Notes: generated by a model not told the origin, from the letters alone. DNA of 64,000 bases from Flavonifractor sp. An10 (GCF_002161215.1 NZ_NFMB01000002.1:310001-374000); one strand, 5' to 3'. Positions 24,891 to 34,344 are shown, counted from the stretch's first letter. A program made the numbers and translations.

Positions 24891-25962
24891 TTACAGCCGG
24901 GAGAAGAGCCCGCGCAGCACGCCGGAGGCCCACAGCTGCCGGGCCAGCACCCCGGCCAGGGGGGCGAGCACCATGCCGGCCACCCCGAAGGCCCGGAAGC
25001 CCACATACATGCAGGCCAGGGCGGCCAGGGGCGGCAGCCCCACCCGTTTCCCCACCAGCCTGGGCTCCAGCAGGCTGCGCACCAGGGTGACAACTCCGTA
25101 GAGGAGCAGCAGCCCCAGGCCAAGCCGGACATCTCCCAGCAGCAGGGCGATGGCTCCCCAGGGGAGCAGCACCGTCCCCACCCCAAAGACGGGCAGGGCG
25201 TCCACCAGGGCGGTGAGCCCGGCCAGCAGCAGGGCGGGCTCCACCCGCAGAAGGAAAAAGCCCAGAGCCAGCTCCCCGAAGGTGAGCAGCATCAGCAGCC
25301 CCTGGGCCCTGAGCCAGCCGCCGAAGGCCGTTTTCAGGCCGCCGGACACCCGGCCCAGCCGCTCCTGCCAGGTGCCGGGCATCAGCCGCCGGAGGGAGGC
25401 GCGCAGGAGGGCGGCCTGCGCCTGGTAAAATAGGCGGCCAGGAGGGTGGTAAAGAGAAAGAGGGCGGCGGAGGAGGGCGGCGGCCAGGCCGGCGGCCCCT
25501 CCGCCAGGGCCTGGAGAGCCGGCCGGGCAGGGCGGCCTGGCGGGCCAGGTTCTCCAGCCCCTCCCGGGCGGCGTCCTGGAGGGGGAGGGGCAGGGCCACC
25601 AGGAAGCGGTAGGCCCACCCCTCCAACTCCTCCGCCAGGGCGGGAAGCCCGGAGAGCAGCACGGGCAGGCGGGCCACCAGCCGGGTCAGCTCATACCAGG
25701 CCCGCCACAGGGCCAGGGCCAGCAGGCCCAGCAGGGCGGCGGCCAGCGCGGCGGTGCACAGGGCGGCGGCCCCCCACCGGGGCAGGCGGAGCCGCCGCAT
25801 GAGAAGGCCCACGGCGGGCTCCAGCAGGGCGGCCAGTCCCCAGGCCAGCAGAAAGGGGAGCAGCCAGGGCAGCAGGAAGCGGACGCACAGCCACAGCCCG
25901 GCCAGGGCCAGGGCGGCGTAGAGGAGGCGGAGGAGGAAGCGCAGGTGCCTGTTTTCCGGCAA
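24891..25962 (-). pseudogene. AI-2E/YtvI-type permease, broken by frameshifts
   Basis: Start taken as TTG 25960-25962, 7 nt after AAGGAGG. Frame 1 gives transmembrane segments LRFLLRLLYAALALAGLWLC, FLLPWLLPFLLAWGLAALLE and a long amphipathic stretch to RQAALPGRL. The strand ALFLFTTLLAAYF appears only in a second frame (near 25,440-25,475). The C-terminal half from LRASLRRLMPGTWQERLGRV through VDALPVFGVGTVLLPWGAIA to the stop appears in a third. At least two indels, near 25,425 and 25,490-25,520, are needed to restore one ~355-residue protein. The indels fall in GC-rich runs, so sequencing error remains possible. YtvI is the sporulation-integral member of this family. Confidence 0.75.
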
Positions 25963-26054
25963 AAAGACGCCTCCTTCCCCGATAATATGTAGGATTCCAC
26001 AAAAAAGCGCGGACAGATCTGGAAGAAATCGGCGGGATTGGCGGAGGTTGGCCC

Positions 26055-26084
26055 TTGCGGCGGGGCGGGTGGATGTGCTACAAT
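26055..26084 (+). promoter_or_regulatory. possible promoter of the ACT-hom-lysC unit
   Basis: TTGCGG (26055-26060), 18-nt spacer, TACAAT (26079-26084). Confidence 0.5.
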
Positions 26085-26146
26085 AGACCACAAGCGGAAA
26101 ACAAATGGCCTTCCGCTGTGGACACATAAAGCGGGAGGTGCATAGT

Positions 26147-26587
26147 ATGGGAAAAACGCCGAGCTATTTTATTGTGGAGGCCGGCGCGCTGCCCGAGATT
26201 TTCCTGAAGGTGGCGGAGGCCAAGCGGCTCCTGGAGACCGGTGAGGCCGAGACCGTCCACCAGGCGGCCCAGCAGGTGGGCATCAGCCGCAGCGCCTTTT
26301 ACAAGTACAAGGACGCGGTGCGGCCCTTCAACGACATGCTCCACGGGCGGATCGTCACCTTTCAGTTCCTGCTGAAGGACGAACCGGGGGTATTGTCCGC
26401 CGTCCTGAATATCTTTGCCCAGACAGGCGGAAATATTCTCACCATCAACCAGTCCATCCCGGCCAACGGCTGCGCGGCGGTGACGGTGGGGGCGGAGACC
26501 TCCGGCCTGTCCCTGCCGGTGGAGGAGCTGATGGAGCGGGCCCTGCGGATGGAGGGCGTGCTGCGCTGTGAGATTCTGGCGGGCTGA
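26147..26587 (+). CDS. ACT domain-containing protein (UPF0735/PheB-like)
   Basis: 146 residues from ATG 26147 with GCGGGAGGTG upstream. N-terminal helix-turn-helix-like part: ILPE-type ALPEIFLKVAEAKRLLETGE, then VHQAAQQVGISRSAFYKYKD. C-terminal ACT domain: RIVTFQFLLKDEPGVLSAVL, NIFAQTGGNILTINQSIPAN. Such proteins sit upstream of homoserine dehydrogenase in many Firmicutes and are presumed amino-acid sensors. Here too hom follows after 30 nt. Confidence 0.9.
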   Translation: MGKTPSYFIVEAGALPEIFLKVAEAKRLLETGEAETVHQAAQQVGISRSAFYKYKDAVRPFNDMLHGRIVTFQFLLKDEPGVLSAVLNIFAQTGGNILTINQSIPANGCAAVTVGAETSGLSLPVEELMERALRMEGVLRCEILAG

Positions 26588-26617
26588 GTGCCCGGATGTG
26601 AGGAGGAGAGACAGAGT

Positions 26618-27829
26618 ATGGTGAACGTGGCAATTCTGGGCTTTGGCGTGGTGGGCTCCGGCGTGGCCGAGGTGCTGGCAACCAACGGCCCCCATATTGA
26701 TCAGAAGGTGGACGATCTGATCCGCCTGAAATACATCCTGGACGTGCGGGACTTTCCCGACAGCCCCTTTGCCGACAAGGTGGTTCACGACTTCTCGGTG
26801 ATCGAGAACGACCCCGAGGTGTCCATCGTGGTGGAGACCATCGGCGGGGCGAAGGCGGCCCTGGACTTCACCCGCCGGGCGCTGCGGGCGGGCAAGAGCG
26901 TGGTCACCTCCAACAAGGAGCTGGTGGCGGAGCACGGCTGTGAGCTGCTGGCTCTGGCGGCGGAGCAGGGGGTCAGCTACCTGTTCGAGGCCAGCGTGGG
27001 CGGCGGCATTCCCATCCTGCGCCCCCTGAACCAGTGCCTGGCGGCCAATGAGATCGAGGAGATCACCGGCATCCTCAACGGCACCACCAACTATATCCTC
27101 ACCCGGATGATCCGGGGCGGGCTGAGCTTTGACGCGGCGCTGAAGGAGGCCCAGGCCAACGGCTATGCCGAGCAGGATCCCACCGCCGACATCGAGGGAC
27201 ACGACGCCTGCCGCAAGATCTGCATTCTGGCCTCCCTGGCCTTCGGGCGGCACATCTATCCCCGTCAGGTGCCCGCCGAGGGCATCACCGGTGTCACCCT
27301 GTCCGACGTGGCGTGGGCGGAGTCCTGCGGGAAGAAGCTCAAGCTGCTGGGCCGGGCCATCCGGCAGGCCGACGGCAGGGTGTGCGCCTATGTGTCCCCC
27401 CACCTGGTGGACGTGGAGAACCCCCTGGCCGGGGTGGAGGACGTGTTCAACGCCATCGCCGTGAAGGGCAACGCCATCGGCGACGTGATGTTCTACGGCC
27501 GGGGTGCGGGCAAGCTGCCCACCGCCTCCGCCGTGGTGGCCGACGTGATCGACGCGGCCAAGCACCGGGATGAGAAGAAGCGGGTGTTCTGGGCCGAGGG
27601 CGGCGAGGACACCACCGTGTCCCCAGACGGCCTGGCCTCCGCCTGGTACGTCCGGGGCTCCGGGGATGTCGGGGCGGCGAAGGCCGCCCTGCCCGGGGCC
27701 AGGCTGCTGGAGCGGGCGGACGCCCCGGCGGGCGAGTTCGCCCTCCTCACCGGCCCCATGACCCGCCCGGAGCTGGACGGGAAGCTGGCCTGCGTGAAGC
27801 CCCTGTCCGTGTTCCGGGTGCTGGACTGA
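26618..27829 (+). CDS. hom: homoserine dehydrogenase
   Basis: 403 residues from ATG 26618 (AGGAGGAG upstream). NAD(P) site AILGFGVVGSGVAEVL, then VVETIGGAKAALDFTRRALR, SVVTSNKELVAEHG, and the catalytic core EASVGGGIPILRPLNQCLAA, ILNGTTNYILTRM, EAQANGYAEQDPTADIEGHD. It reduces aspartate semialdehyde to homoserine. The C-terminal ACT region seen in longer homologues is short, so feedback control by threonine may be weak or moved to the upstream ACT protein (inference). Confidence 0.95.
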   Translation: MVNVAILGFGVVGSGVAEVLATNGPHIDQKVDDLIRLKYILDVRDFPDSPFADKVVHDFSVIENDPEVSIVVETIGGAKAALDFTRRALRAGKSVVTSNKELVAEHGCELLALAAEQGVSYLFEASVGGGIPILRPLNQCLAANEIEEITGILNGTTNYILTRMIRGGLSFDAALKEAQANGYAEQDPTADIEGHDACRKICILASLAFGRHIYPRQVPAEGITGVTLSDVAWAESCGKKLKLLGRAIRQADGRVCAYVSPHLVDVENPLAGVEDVFNAIAVKGNAIGDVMFYGRGAGKLPTASAVVADVIDAAKHRDEKKRVFWAEGGEDTTVSPDGLASAWYVRGSGDVGAAKAALPGARLLERADAPAGEFALLTGPMTRPELDGKLACVKPLSVFRVLD

Positions 27830-27902
27830 GGGCATAGGATGGCCTGGGGCGCCCTGCCCCGGCCTGTCCTGACTTTTTCCTTTGTAGGGGGTACATATAC
27901 CA

Positions 27903-29126
27903 ATGGGACTGATTGTACAGAAATTCGGCGGGAGCTCGGTTGCGGACGCCGACCGCATCCGCAACGTGGCCCGCATCATCACCGAGACCTACCGCCGGGG
28001 CCATAAGGTGGTGGCGGTGCTCTCCGCCCAGGGGGACACCACCGACGATCTCATCGCCAAGGCGGCGGAGATCAACCCCAACGCCTCCAGACGGGAGATG
28101 GATATGCTGCTCTCCACCGGGGAGCAGATCTCCTGCTCCCTGTGCGCCATGGCCATCGAGGCCATGGGCTATCCGGTGATCTCCCTGACCGGGTGGCAGG
28201 CGGGCTTCCGCACCAACTCGGCCTACGGCGACGCCCGCATCAAGCGGGTGGACGTGGAGCGGGTGCTCACCGAGCTGGACAAGAACACCATCGTCATCGT
28301 CACCGGCTTCCAGGGCATCAACAAGTATGACGACATCACCACCCTGGGCCGGGGCGGCTCGGACACCTCGGCGGTGGCCCTGGCCGCGGTGCTCCAGGCG
28401 GATTTGTGCCAGATCTTCACAGATGTGGACGGCGTGTACACCGCCGACCCCCGCCACGTGACGGGGGCGCGGATGCTGGAGGAGATCACCTACGACGAGA
28501 TGCTGGAGCTGGCCACCCTGGGGGCCCAGGTGCTCCACAACCGCTCGGTGGAGATGGCCAAGCGCTACGGCGTCAATCTGGAGGTGCTCTCCAGCTTTTC
28601 CGGCAAGCCCGGCACCAAAGTCAAGGAGGTTGCGAAAACCATGGAAAAACTGCATGTCAGCGGCGTTGCCTGCGACAAGAACGTGGCCCGGCTGGCCGTG
28701 GTGGGCCTGCCCGACGAGCCCGGCATCGCCTTCAAGATCTTCTCCCTCATGGCCAAGGAGAACGTGAATGTGGATATCATTCTCCAGTCCATCGGCCGCC
28801 ACAACACCAAGGACATCAGCTTCACCGTGGGCAAGCAGGACATGGAGCGGGCCAAGCAGGCCCTGGAGGCCCGGAAGGAGGCCCTGGGCTTCGACCACGT
28901 GGACGTGAACGACGCCATCGCCAAGGTGTCCATCGTGGGCGCGGGTATGATCCACAACCCCGGCGTGGCCGCCAAGATGTTCGAGGCCCTGTACAACGCG
29001 GCCATCAACATCCACATGATCGCCACCAGCGAGATCAAGATCTCCGTGCTGGTGGATCTCAGCGAGGCCGACCGGGCGGCCCAGGTCATCCACGACCGCT
29101 TCTTCCACGAGGTGGGCGTACAGTAA
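27903..29126 (+). CDS. lysC: aspartate kinase
   Basis: 407 residues, class II monofunctional aspartokinase. N-terminal kinase domain: IVQKFGGSSVADADRI, STGEQISCSLCAMAIEAMG, GRGGSDTSAVALAAVL, CQIFTDVDGVYTADPRHV. Two C-terminal ACT domains start near VARLAVVGLPDEPGIAFKIF and AKVSIVGAGMIHNPGVAAKM and would bind lysine or threonine. It catalyses the first step of lysine, threonine and methionine synthesis; hom lies 73 nt upstream. Confidence 0.96.
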   Translation: MGLIVQKFGGSSVADADRIRNVARIITETYRRGHKVVAVLSAQGDTTDDLIAKAAEINPNASRREMDMLLSTGEQISCSLCAMAIEAMGYPVISLTGWQAGFRTNSAYGDARIKRVDVERVLTELDKNTIVIVTGFQGINKYDDITTLGRGGSDTSAVALAAVLQADLCQIFTDVDGVYTADPRHVTGARMLEEITYDEMLELATLGAQVLHNRSVEMAKRYGVNLEVLSSFSGKPGTKVKEVAKTMEKLHVSGVACDKNVARLAVVGLPDEPGIAFKIFSLMAKENVNVDIILQSIGRHNTKDISFTVGKQDMERAKQALEARKEALGFDHVDVNDAIAKVSIVGAGMIHNPGVAAKMFEALYNAAINIHMIATSEIKISVLVDLSEADRAAQVIHDRFFHEVGVQ

Positions 29127-29136
29127 ACCGAAAAAG

Positions 29137-29175
29137 CGCGGAGCCGGTTCCCATCGGGAACCGGCTCCGTTTTTG
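29137..29175 (+). terminator. terminator after lysC
   Basis: GGAGCCGGTTCCC / GGGAACCGGCTCC with ATC loop followed by GTTTTTG. Confidence 0.92.
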
Positions 29176-29180
29176 TGTGC

Positions 29181-30395
29181 TCAGGCGTTGAATACGTACT
29201 TGTCCAGGCGGTGGAAGGCCTCCTGAATGCGGGAGAGGGGGGAGGCCAGGTTCATGCGGATGTGGCAGGGGCCGTGGAACGCCCGGCCGTCCTGCCAGGC
29301 CACGCCCACATCCCAGCCGGCCTTGATGACCTGATCCAGGGTCTTGCCGGTGCGCCGGCAGTAGTCCGTCAGATCCAGGAAGAGCATATAGGTGCCCTGG
29401 GGCATGGAGACGTCCACGCCGTCGTAGTGCTGCCGGATGTGGTCACAGGCGTATTTGCAGTTGCCCTCCAGCACCTGAAGAAGTTCGGAGACCCACTCTC
29501 TGCCCTCGTCGGAATAGGCCCCGATCAGGGCGTGCATGGACAGCACGTTCATCTCGTTGTAGTGGGTGGCGTCGCCGTGGGCGGTGACACGGTCGCGCAG
29601 ATATTTGTTATAAATGATGTGATAGCTGCCGATCAGGCCCGCCAGGTTGAAGGTCTTGGAGGGGGCGTAGACGGCCACGGTGTGCTCCCGGGCCCAGTCG
29701 TTGACCATGAGGGTGGGGATGTGCTGGTGGCCGGTATAGGTGATGTCGGCCCAGATCTCGTCGCTGATCACGAAGCACTGGTTGGCCTCAAAGACCTCCA
29801 TGGCCTTCTCCAGCTCCCAGCGCTCCCACACCCGCCCGGCGGGGTTGTGGGGGGAGCAGAAGATCGCCAGATGGATGTTGTTGGCCTTCAGCTTGGCGTC
29901 CATGTCCTCGTAGTCCATGCGCCAGATGCCGTTTTCATCCTTTTTCAGAGGGCTGTACACCGAGGTTCGGCCCAGATATTCCACATCGGCGGCGAAGCCC
30001 ACATAGGTGGGGCTGTGAAGCAAAACCTTGTCGCCGGGGGCGGTCAGGGTCTGCACCGCGCTGGTGACACAGCCGTGGACGCCGTTCTCATAGCCGATGT
30101 ATTCCCGCTTCAGCTCCCGGAAGCCGTGGCACTCCGTCTGCCAGCCGATGATGGCGTTGTAGTATGCGTCGCTGGGGAAGAAGTAGCCGTACAGGGGATG
30201 CTTGGCCCGCTCAATCATGGCGGCGGGAATAGTGGGGCAGGTGGCGAAGTTCATGTCGGCCACCCACATGGGGATGGGGTCGAAGCCTTCCTTGGGGGCA
30301 TCGGGCTCGTTGCCCCAGACTTTATGCCCGATGCTCTCCACAGCCAGGGCGTCTTTGCCCCGGCGGTCAATGATGGATGTAAAGTCGTATTTCAT
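29181..30395 (-). CDS. MalY/PatB-type PLP aminotransferase (cystathionine beta-lyase-like)
   Basis: 404 residues. The MalY/PatB signatures are present: PIPMWVADMNFATCPTIPAA, HPLYGYFFPSDAYYNAIIGW, HSPTYVGF, IFCSPHNPAGRVWERWEL, ISDEIWADITYTGHQHIPTL and the PLP lysine in VAVYAPSKTFNLAGLIGSYH. Members are C-S lyases acting on cystathionine or cysteine conjugates, or aminotransferases. It follows an APC amino acid permease by 16 nt in an operon governed by a MarR-like operator, suggesting uptake and cleavage of a sulfur amino acid (inference). Confidence 0.9.
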   Translation of the reverse strand: MKYDFTSIIDRRGKDALAVESIGHKVWGNEPDAPKEGFDPIPMWVADMNFATCPTIPAAMIERAKHPLYGYFFPSDAYYNAIIGWQTECHGFRELKREYIGYENGVHGCVTSAVQTLTAPGDKVLLHSPTYVGFAADVEYLGRTSVYSPLKKDENGIWRMDYEDMDAKLKANNIHLAIFCSPHNPAGRVWERWELEKAMEVFEANQCFVISDEIWADITYTGHQHIPTLMVNDWAREHTVAVYAPSKTFNLAGLIGSYHIIYNKYLRDRVTAHGDATHYNEMNVLSMHALIGAYSDEGREWVSELLQVLEGNCKYACDHIRQHYDGVDVSMPQGTYMLFLDLTDYCRRTGKTLDQVIKAGWDVGVAWQDGRAFHGPCHIRMNLASPLSRIQEAFHRLDKYVFNA

Positions 30396-30411
30396 AATAA
30401 AACCTCCTTAT

Positions 30412-31791
30412 TTAGCCCTCATTCTCGGTATCGACCAGGGCGCGCTCAATCGTCTCCTGCTTGCGGGCGGCCAGGACATCGGGCGAAACCCACTTCATTT
30501 TCAGGGTGATGAGAGGGATAATGAACATGACCACAATTTCGCCCACACACAGGGCGGCGGCCTTGAAGTCAAGGTTGATGAACAGGTTATAGATAATCAT
30601 GATGCCGAAAACACTACCGGCTACAGAGCAGAGGTTCCAGACCCACTTCGGGAAGCGGAGGCCCCGCTTTTCCCACTGCTCCGGATACAGCTTGGGCAGA
30701 CGCAGGCAGTAGAGGTTCATGAAAATATTCAGGATCATAGTGGGGATCATGGTATTGCCGACAACACCCTCAATGTCCAGGCCGGTCACCAGGGGGATCA
30801 GGCTGACAACATATAGCACCAGGTACATGACCCAGGGATAGCCGCCCTTGGTGGTCTTGGTGAACACGGAGGGAAGCCAGCCGTCCTCAGCCACCCGCAG
30901 GATAGGCGCACGCAGATAGGCCATAACACCCAGCATGGTGGAGGCCACAGCGCAGATACCGCCGCCCACCACGAAGAACACGTATAGGCCACGGGGCAGG
31001 ATCGCCTCGGCGGTGACGCTGATGTTCTGGCCGGCCACCTGCTCATAGGGCAGGATGCCGCTGGCCACATAGCCCATCAAAGCATACACCACGGCGACAA
31101 CAACGGTGGCGAGAATTGAGGCCAGGGGAATGGTGCGCTTGGGATTCCTGGTGACTCCGCCCATAGAGATCATGGCAGAGGTGCCCATACAGGCAAAGGA
31201 CATCATGGAGAGAGAAGCCATGAATCCGCCAAACCCGTCGCGCCAGAATCCGCCGTCCGCATTGGAGAAGAAGCTGGCGGCGTCTACCTGGGGAACGCCG
31301 AACACAATGAACATCCCCAGAGATACAAGCAGGGTAACGGTAATCAGGTTCTCAATCAGGGTCAGCATGCGGGAGCCGCGGATGGTGCATACAAATCCCA
31401 GCGTCAGAACCAGCACCGAGAAAGGCATCTGGAAGTTGCTGACCTGCGGCCACAGTTGTTCCACAAATTGCGTGATAGCCAGCGAGTGGCCAGCCAGTAC
31501 AAAGGCGGACGCGATTTGGAACCAGGCCGACACACCGGTGAGCAGCGGCGGGAAGACCATGGACCGGGCGGCGTAGTCGCCGCCGGGCAGCACGAACATG
31601 GAGCCAAATGCCAGAGAGTTCCAGAAGGCCAGCAGCATGTAGACGCAGCCAATGCTGCATACCAGCACAATGGACCGCCCGCCATAGGCGATGCCGGAGC
31701 CCATCATGATGAAGATACCGGTGCCGATGCCGCCGCCCACGCAGAGGCCGATCAGATTGAGTAAGCCTAACTTTTTCCCTTTTTCCTCCAC
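30412..31791 (-). CDS. APC-family amino acid permease
   Basis: 459 residues with about twelve hydrophobic segments. TM1 has the APC signature LIGLCVGGGIGTGIFIMMGSG; TM6 region FGGFMASLSMMSFACMGTSA; the YLRAPILRVAEDGWLPSVFT loop is characteristic of amino acid permeases. Integral inner-membrane symporter or exchanger; substrate not determined. First gene of the operon, with GGAGGAATTTCC upstream, and followed by the MalY-type enzyme. Confidence 0.92.
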   Translation of the reverse strand: MEEKGKKLGLLNLIGLCVGGGIGTGIFIMMGSGIAYGGRSIVLVCSIGCVYMLLAFWNSLAFGSMFVLPGGDYAARSMVFPPLLTGVSAWFQIASAFVLAGHSLAITQFVEQLWPQVSNFQMPFSVLVLTLGFVCTIRGSRMLTLIENLITVTLLVSLGMFIVFGVPQVDAASFFSNADGGFWRDGFGGFMASLSMMSFACMGTSAMISMGGVTRNPKRTIPLASILATVVVAVVYALMGYVASGILPYEQVAGQNISVTAEAILPRGLYVFFVVGGGICAVASTMLGVMAYLRAPILRVAEDGWLPSVFTKTTKGGYPWVMYLVLYVVSLIPLVTGLDIEGVVGNTMIPTMILNIFMNLYCLRLPKLYPEQWEKRGLRFPKWVWNLCSVAGSVFGIMIIYNLFINLDFKAAALCVGEIVVMFIIPLITLKMKWVSPDVLAARKQETIERALVDTENEG

Positions 31792-31893
31792 GGAAATTCC
31801 TCCTTTATAGATTATAGCACGAATCCTGTGGGTTTTCCGCTTTATTTTGATCAGCGCGTCCGCTGCAAAGCACCGCCGTATTTACGAGCTATA

Positions 31894-31912
31894 TTATTAA
31901 GTAACTAAATAA
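31894..31912. promoter_or_regulatory. candidate MarR operator
   Basis: Near-perfect palindrome TTATT-A-AGT-A-ACT-A-AATAA located between the APC permease promoter and gene, 12 nt downstream of the -10. The neighbouring MarR-family gene is a plausible repressor (inference). Confidence 0.6.
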
Positions 31913-31924
31913 AGTAGCATATTT

Positions 31925-31952
31925 ATAATATCACCACAGCGGCAGATGTCAA
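31925..31952 (-). promoter_or_regulatory. promoter of the APC permease operon
   Basis: Minus strand TTGACA (31947-31952), 16-nt spacer, TATTAT (31925-31930); the leader is ~130 nt. Confidence 0.75.
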
Positions 31953-32025
31953 GCAAAACTGTGCAGATTTCACAGGTTCTGCGGGGTACACAAAATCGGA
32001 GCGTGCATTTTGGCGGATTCGACAA

Positions 32026-32060
32026 AGAAAACCGGGGCGCGGCCATGGCCGCGCCCCGGT
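32026..32060 (-). terminator. terminator of the MarR-family gene
   Basis: Minus strand CCGGGGCGCGGCC / GGCCGCGCCCCGG followed by TTTTCTTTG. Confidence 0.85.
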
Positions 32061-32063
32061 GGT

Positions 32064-32546
32064 TCACAGATTATGTTCCTTGCTGTGCTGCACATCCTCC
32101 TGATACGCCTCGTTGAGCTTCCGCTGCACCATCAAATGGTGCTCCAGCTCCTGGGTGGAGAAGGTATCCAGGAGCCGGAAGGTGGCCTCCTGGCAGGAGC
32201 GGTTGAAGGAGGTGTGATCCTGATAGACCCGCTGGCCGCTGTCGGTGAGATAGAGGTTGAAAATCCGGTTGTTCTCCGGGTTGCGCACCTGCTCCACCCA
32301 GCCCTTGGCCCGCAGCTTCCGCACGATCTGGGAGCAGGCGCTGGGGGTCTTTTTCAGGATGGCGGCCAGCTCGGTGACGGTGATCTCCGGGTGCTCGCCG
32401 ATGAGGTCGATGATCTGGGCCTCCGACTGGTAGAGGGTATTTTCCCCGTACTGGTGGGGGAGGGAGTCATATTCATACATCAGGTCGTAGGCCTCGTCCT
32501 GGGCCGCCCAGATCTGCCGGAGCAGGGCCTCGCGCTGGTCTTCCAT
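32064..32546 (-). CDS. MarR-family regulator next to the APC/MalY operon
   Basis: 160 residues. Winged-helix: QSEAQIIDLIGEHPEITVTE, LAAILKKTPSACSQIVRKLR, AKGWVEQVRNPENNRIFNLY, LTDSGQRVY. It has its own promoter and terminator and lies directly upstream of the permease operon on the same strand. The clear palindrome in the intervening leader suggests it represses that operon. Confidence 0.88.
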   Translation of the reverse strand: MEDQREALLRQIWAAQDEAYDLMYEYDSLPHQYGENTLYQSEAQIIDLIGEHPEITVTELAAILKKTPSACSQIVRKLRAKGWVEQVRNPENNRIFNLYLTDSGQRVYQDHTSFNRSCQEATFRLLDTFSTQELEHHLMVQRKLNEAYQEDVQHSKEHNL

Positions 32547-32582
32547 AGCCGTCCGCGTCCTCTCTTACATAGTTGCCACCAT

Positions 32583-32611
32583 ATTATAACGGATTTGCCG
32601 CCGGGACGCAA
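32583..32611 (-). promoter_or_regulatory. promoter of the MarR-family gene
   Basis: Minus strand TTGCGT (32606-32611), 17-nt spacer, TATAAT (32583-32588). Confidence 0.75.
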
Positions 32612-32625
32612 GCCGGGAATTGGCC

Positions 32626-34317
32626 TTACTCGGTGTCGTGGTTCACCGCCCGGTTGATGGCGGAGAGGATGCCCTTCAGGGGGGCCAGGTTGATGTTGTG
32701 GCTCATGCCCACGCCGAACCAGTCCTTGCCGTTCTGATCCTGCAGGTGGATGTAGGACACGGCCTGGGAGTCGGAGCCCTGCTTGATGGCGTGCTCGCTG
32801 TAGTCGATAAAGGTAAAGCGATCCATCTTCTGGCCGTGGATGGCGTTGAAGAAGGCGTCGATGGGGCCGTTGCCGGAGCCCTGCACCTGGAACACGGTGT
32901 CGGTGTGGCGGAGGGTGCCGGCAAAGGTGACGTGGGAGTGGCCCTCCTCGTCGGTGAACTCGGCGAAGGAGTGGCGCACCAGCTCGTAGGGCTTCACCGC
33001 GTCAATATAGTGGGTCTTGAACAGGTCGTAGATGGCCTCGGGCTTGAGCTCCTTGCCCACCCGGTCGGTCTCCACCTGGACGATGTGGCCGAACTCCGGG
33101 TGCATGGCCTTGGGAAGGTCGAAGCCGAAGGAGTGCTGCATGACGAAGGCCGCGCCGCCCTTGCCCGACTGGGAGTTGATGCGGATGATGGGCTCATACT
33201 GCCGCCCCACGTCCGCCGGATCGATGGGCAGATAGGGCACCTCCCAGTACTCGGTGCCGCTCTCCTCCATGTAGCGCACGCCCTTGTTGATGGCGTCCTG
33301 GTGGGAGCCGGAGAAGGCGGTGAACACCAGCTCGCCCACGTAGGGCTGCCGCTCGCCGATCTTCATCTTGGTGACCTTCTCGTACACGTCCCGGATCTTG
33401 TTGATGTTGGAGAAGTCCAGGCCCGGATCCACCCCCTGGGTGTACAGGTTTAGGGCCAGGGTCACCATGTCCACGTTGCCGGTGCGCTCGCCGTTGCCGA
33501 ACAGGGTGGCCTCCACCCGCTCCGCGCCGGCCAGCTGGCCCAGCTCGGCGGTGGCCACGCCCTCGCCCCGGTCGTTGTGGGGGTGCAGGGAGATGATGGC
33601 GCTCTCCCGGCTGGGCAGCTTGGAGATGAAGTACTCGATCTCGTCGGCGAAGTAGTTGGGCATGCAGTTCTCCACCGTGGTGGGCAGGTTAAGGATCACC
33701 TTGTGCTCCGGCGTGGCGTGGAGGGCCTCGATCACCGCCTGGCAGATCTCCACCGCCGCGTCCATCTCCGTGCCCATGAAGGACTCGGGGGAGTACTCAT
33801 ACCGGAGATCCATGCCCGCGTCGATGGCGGGCTGGCTCAGCTCCCGGATCAGGTGGGCGGCATCCACGGCGATCTTCTTCACCCCCTCCACGTCGGTGTG
33901 GAACACCACCTTCCGCTGGAGGGTGGAGGTGGAGTTGTAGAAGTGGAAGATCACGTGCCTGGCGCCGTCAATGGCCTCAAAGGTCTTGCGGATCAGATGC
34001 TCTCTGGCCTGCACCAGCACCTGGATGGTCACGTCGTCGGGGATGTGGTTCCCGTCGATGAGGGCGCGGAGAAACTCATACTCCGTCTCCGAGGCGGAGG
34101 GGAACCCCACCTCAATCTCCTTCACGCCGATGTCCACCAGGGTGTGGAACAGCTCCAGCTTCTCCTCCACGTTCATGGGGTCGATCAGCGCCTGGTTGCC
34201 GTCCCGGAGATCCACCGAGCACCAGATGGGGGGCGCCGTCAGCTGCTTGTCGGGCCAGGCGCGCTTTTCCATCTTGAGGGGGACGAAGGGGATGTACTTT
34301 TCCTGTGCGGGCTTCAT
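32626..34317 (-). CDS. leuA: 2-isopropylmalate synthase
   Basis: 563 residues from ATG 34315-34317 (AGGAGGAATTTTC upstream); the 582-residue frame reads into the T-box terminator. This is the long LeuA form: catalytic barrel opening PIWCSVDLRDGNQALIDPMN, then HPHNDRGEGVATAELGQLAG with the metal-binding histidines and LFGNGERTGNVDMVTLALNL. The C-terminal LeuA regulatory domain begins around GHSHVTFAGTLRHTDTVFQV and would bind leucine. It condenses 2-ketoisovalerate with acetyl-CoA. A leucine-type T-box precedes it; leuB-D are not adjacent. Confidence 0.95.
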   Translation of the reverse strand: MKPAQEKYIPFVPLKMEKRAWPDKQLTAPPIWCSVDLRDGNQALIDPMNVEEKLELFHTLVDIGVKEIEVGFPSASETEYEFLRALIDGNHIPDDVTIQVLVQAREHLIRKTFEAIDGARHVIFHFYNSTSTLQRKVVFHTDVEGVKKIAVDAAHLIRELSQPAIDAGMDLRYEYSPESFMGTEMDAAVEICQAVIEALHATPEHKVILNLPTTVENCMPNYFADEIEYFISKLPSRESAIISLHPHNDRGEGVATAELGQLAGAERVEATLFGNGERTGNVDMVTLALNLYTQGVDPGLDFSNINKIRDVYEKVTKMKIGERQPYVGELVFTAFSGSHQDAINKGVRYMEESGTEYWEVPYLPIDPADVGRQYEPIIRINSQSGKGGAAFVMQHSFGFDLPKAMHPEFGHIVQVETDRVGKELKPEAIYDLFKTHYIDAVKPYELVRHSFAEFTDEEGHSHVTFAGTLRHTDTVFQVQGSGNGPIDAFFNAIHGQKMDRFTFIDYSEHAIKQGSDSQAVSYIHLQDQNGKDWFGVGMSHNINLAPLKGILSAINRAVNHDTE

Positions 34318-34344
34318 GAAAATTCCTCCTGTTCTCGGGGTCAG

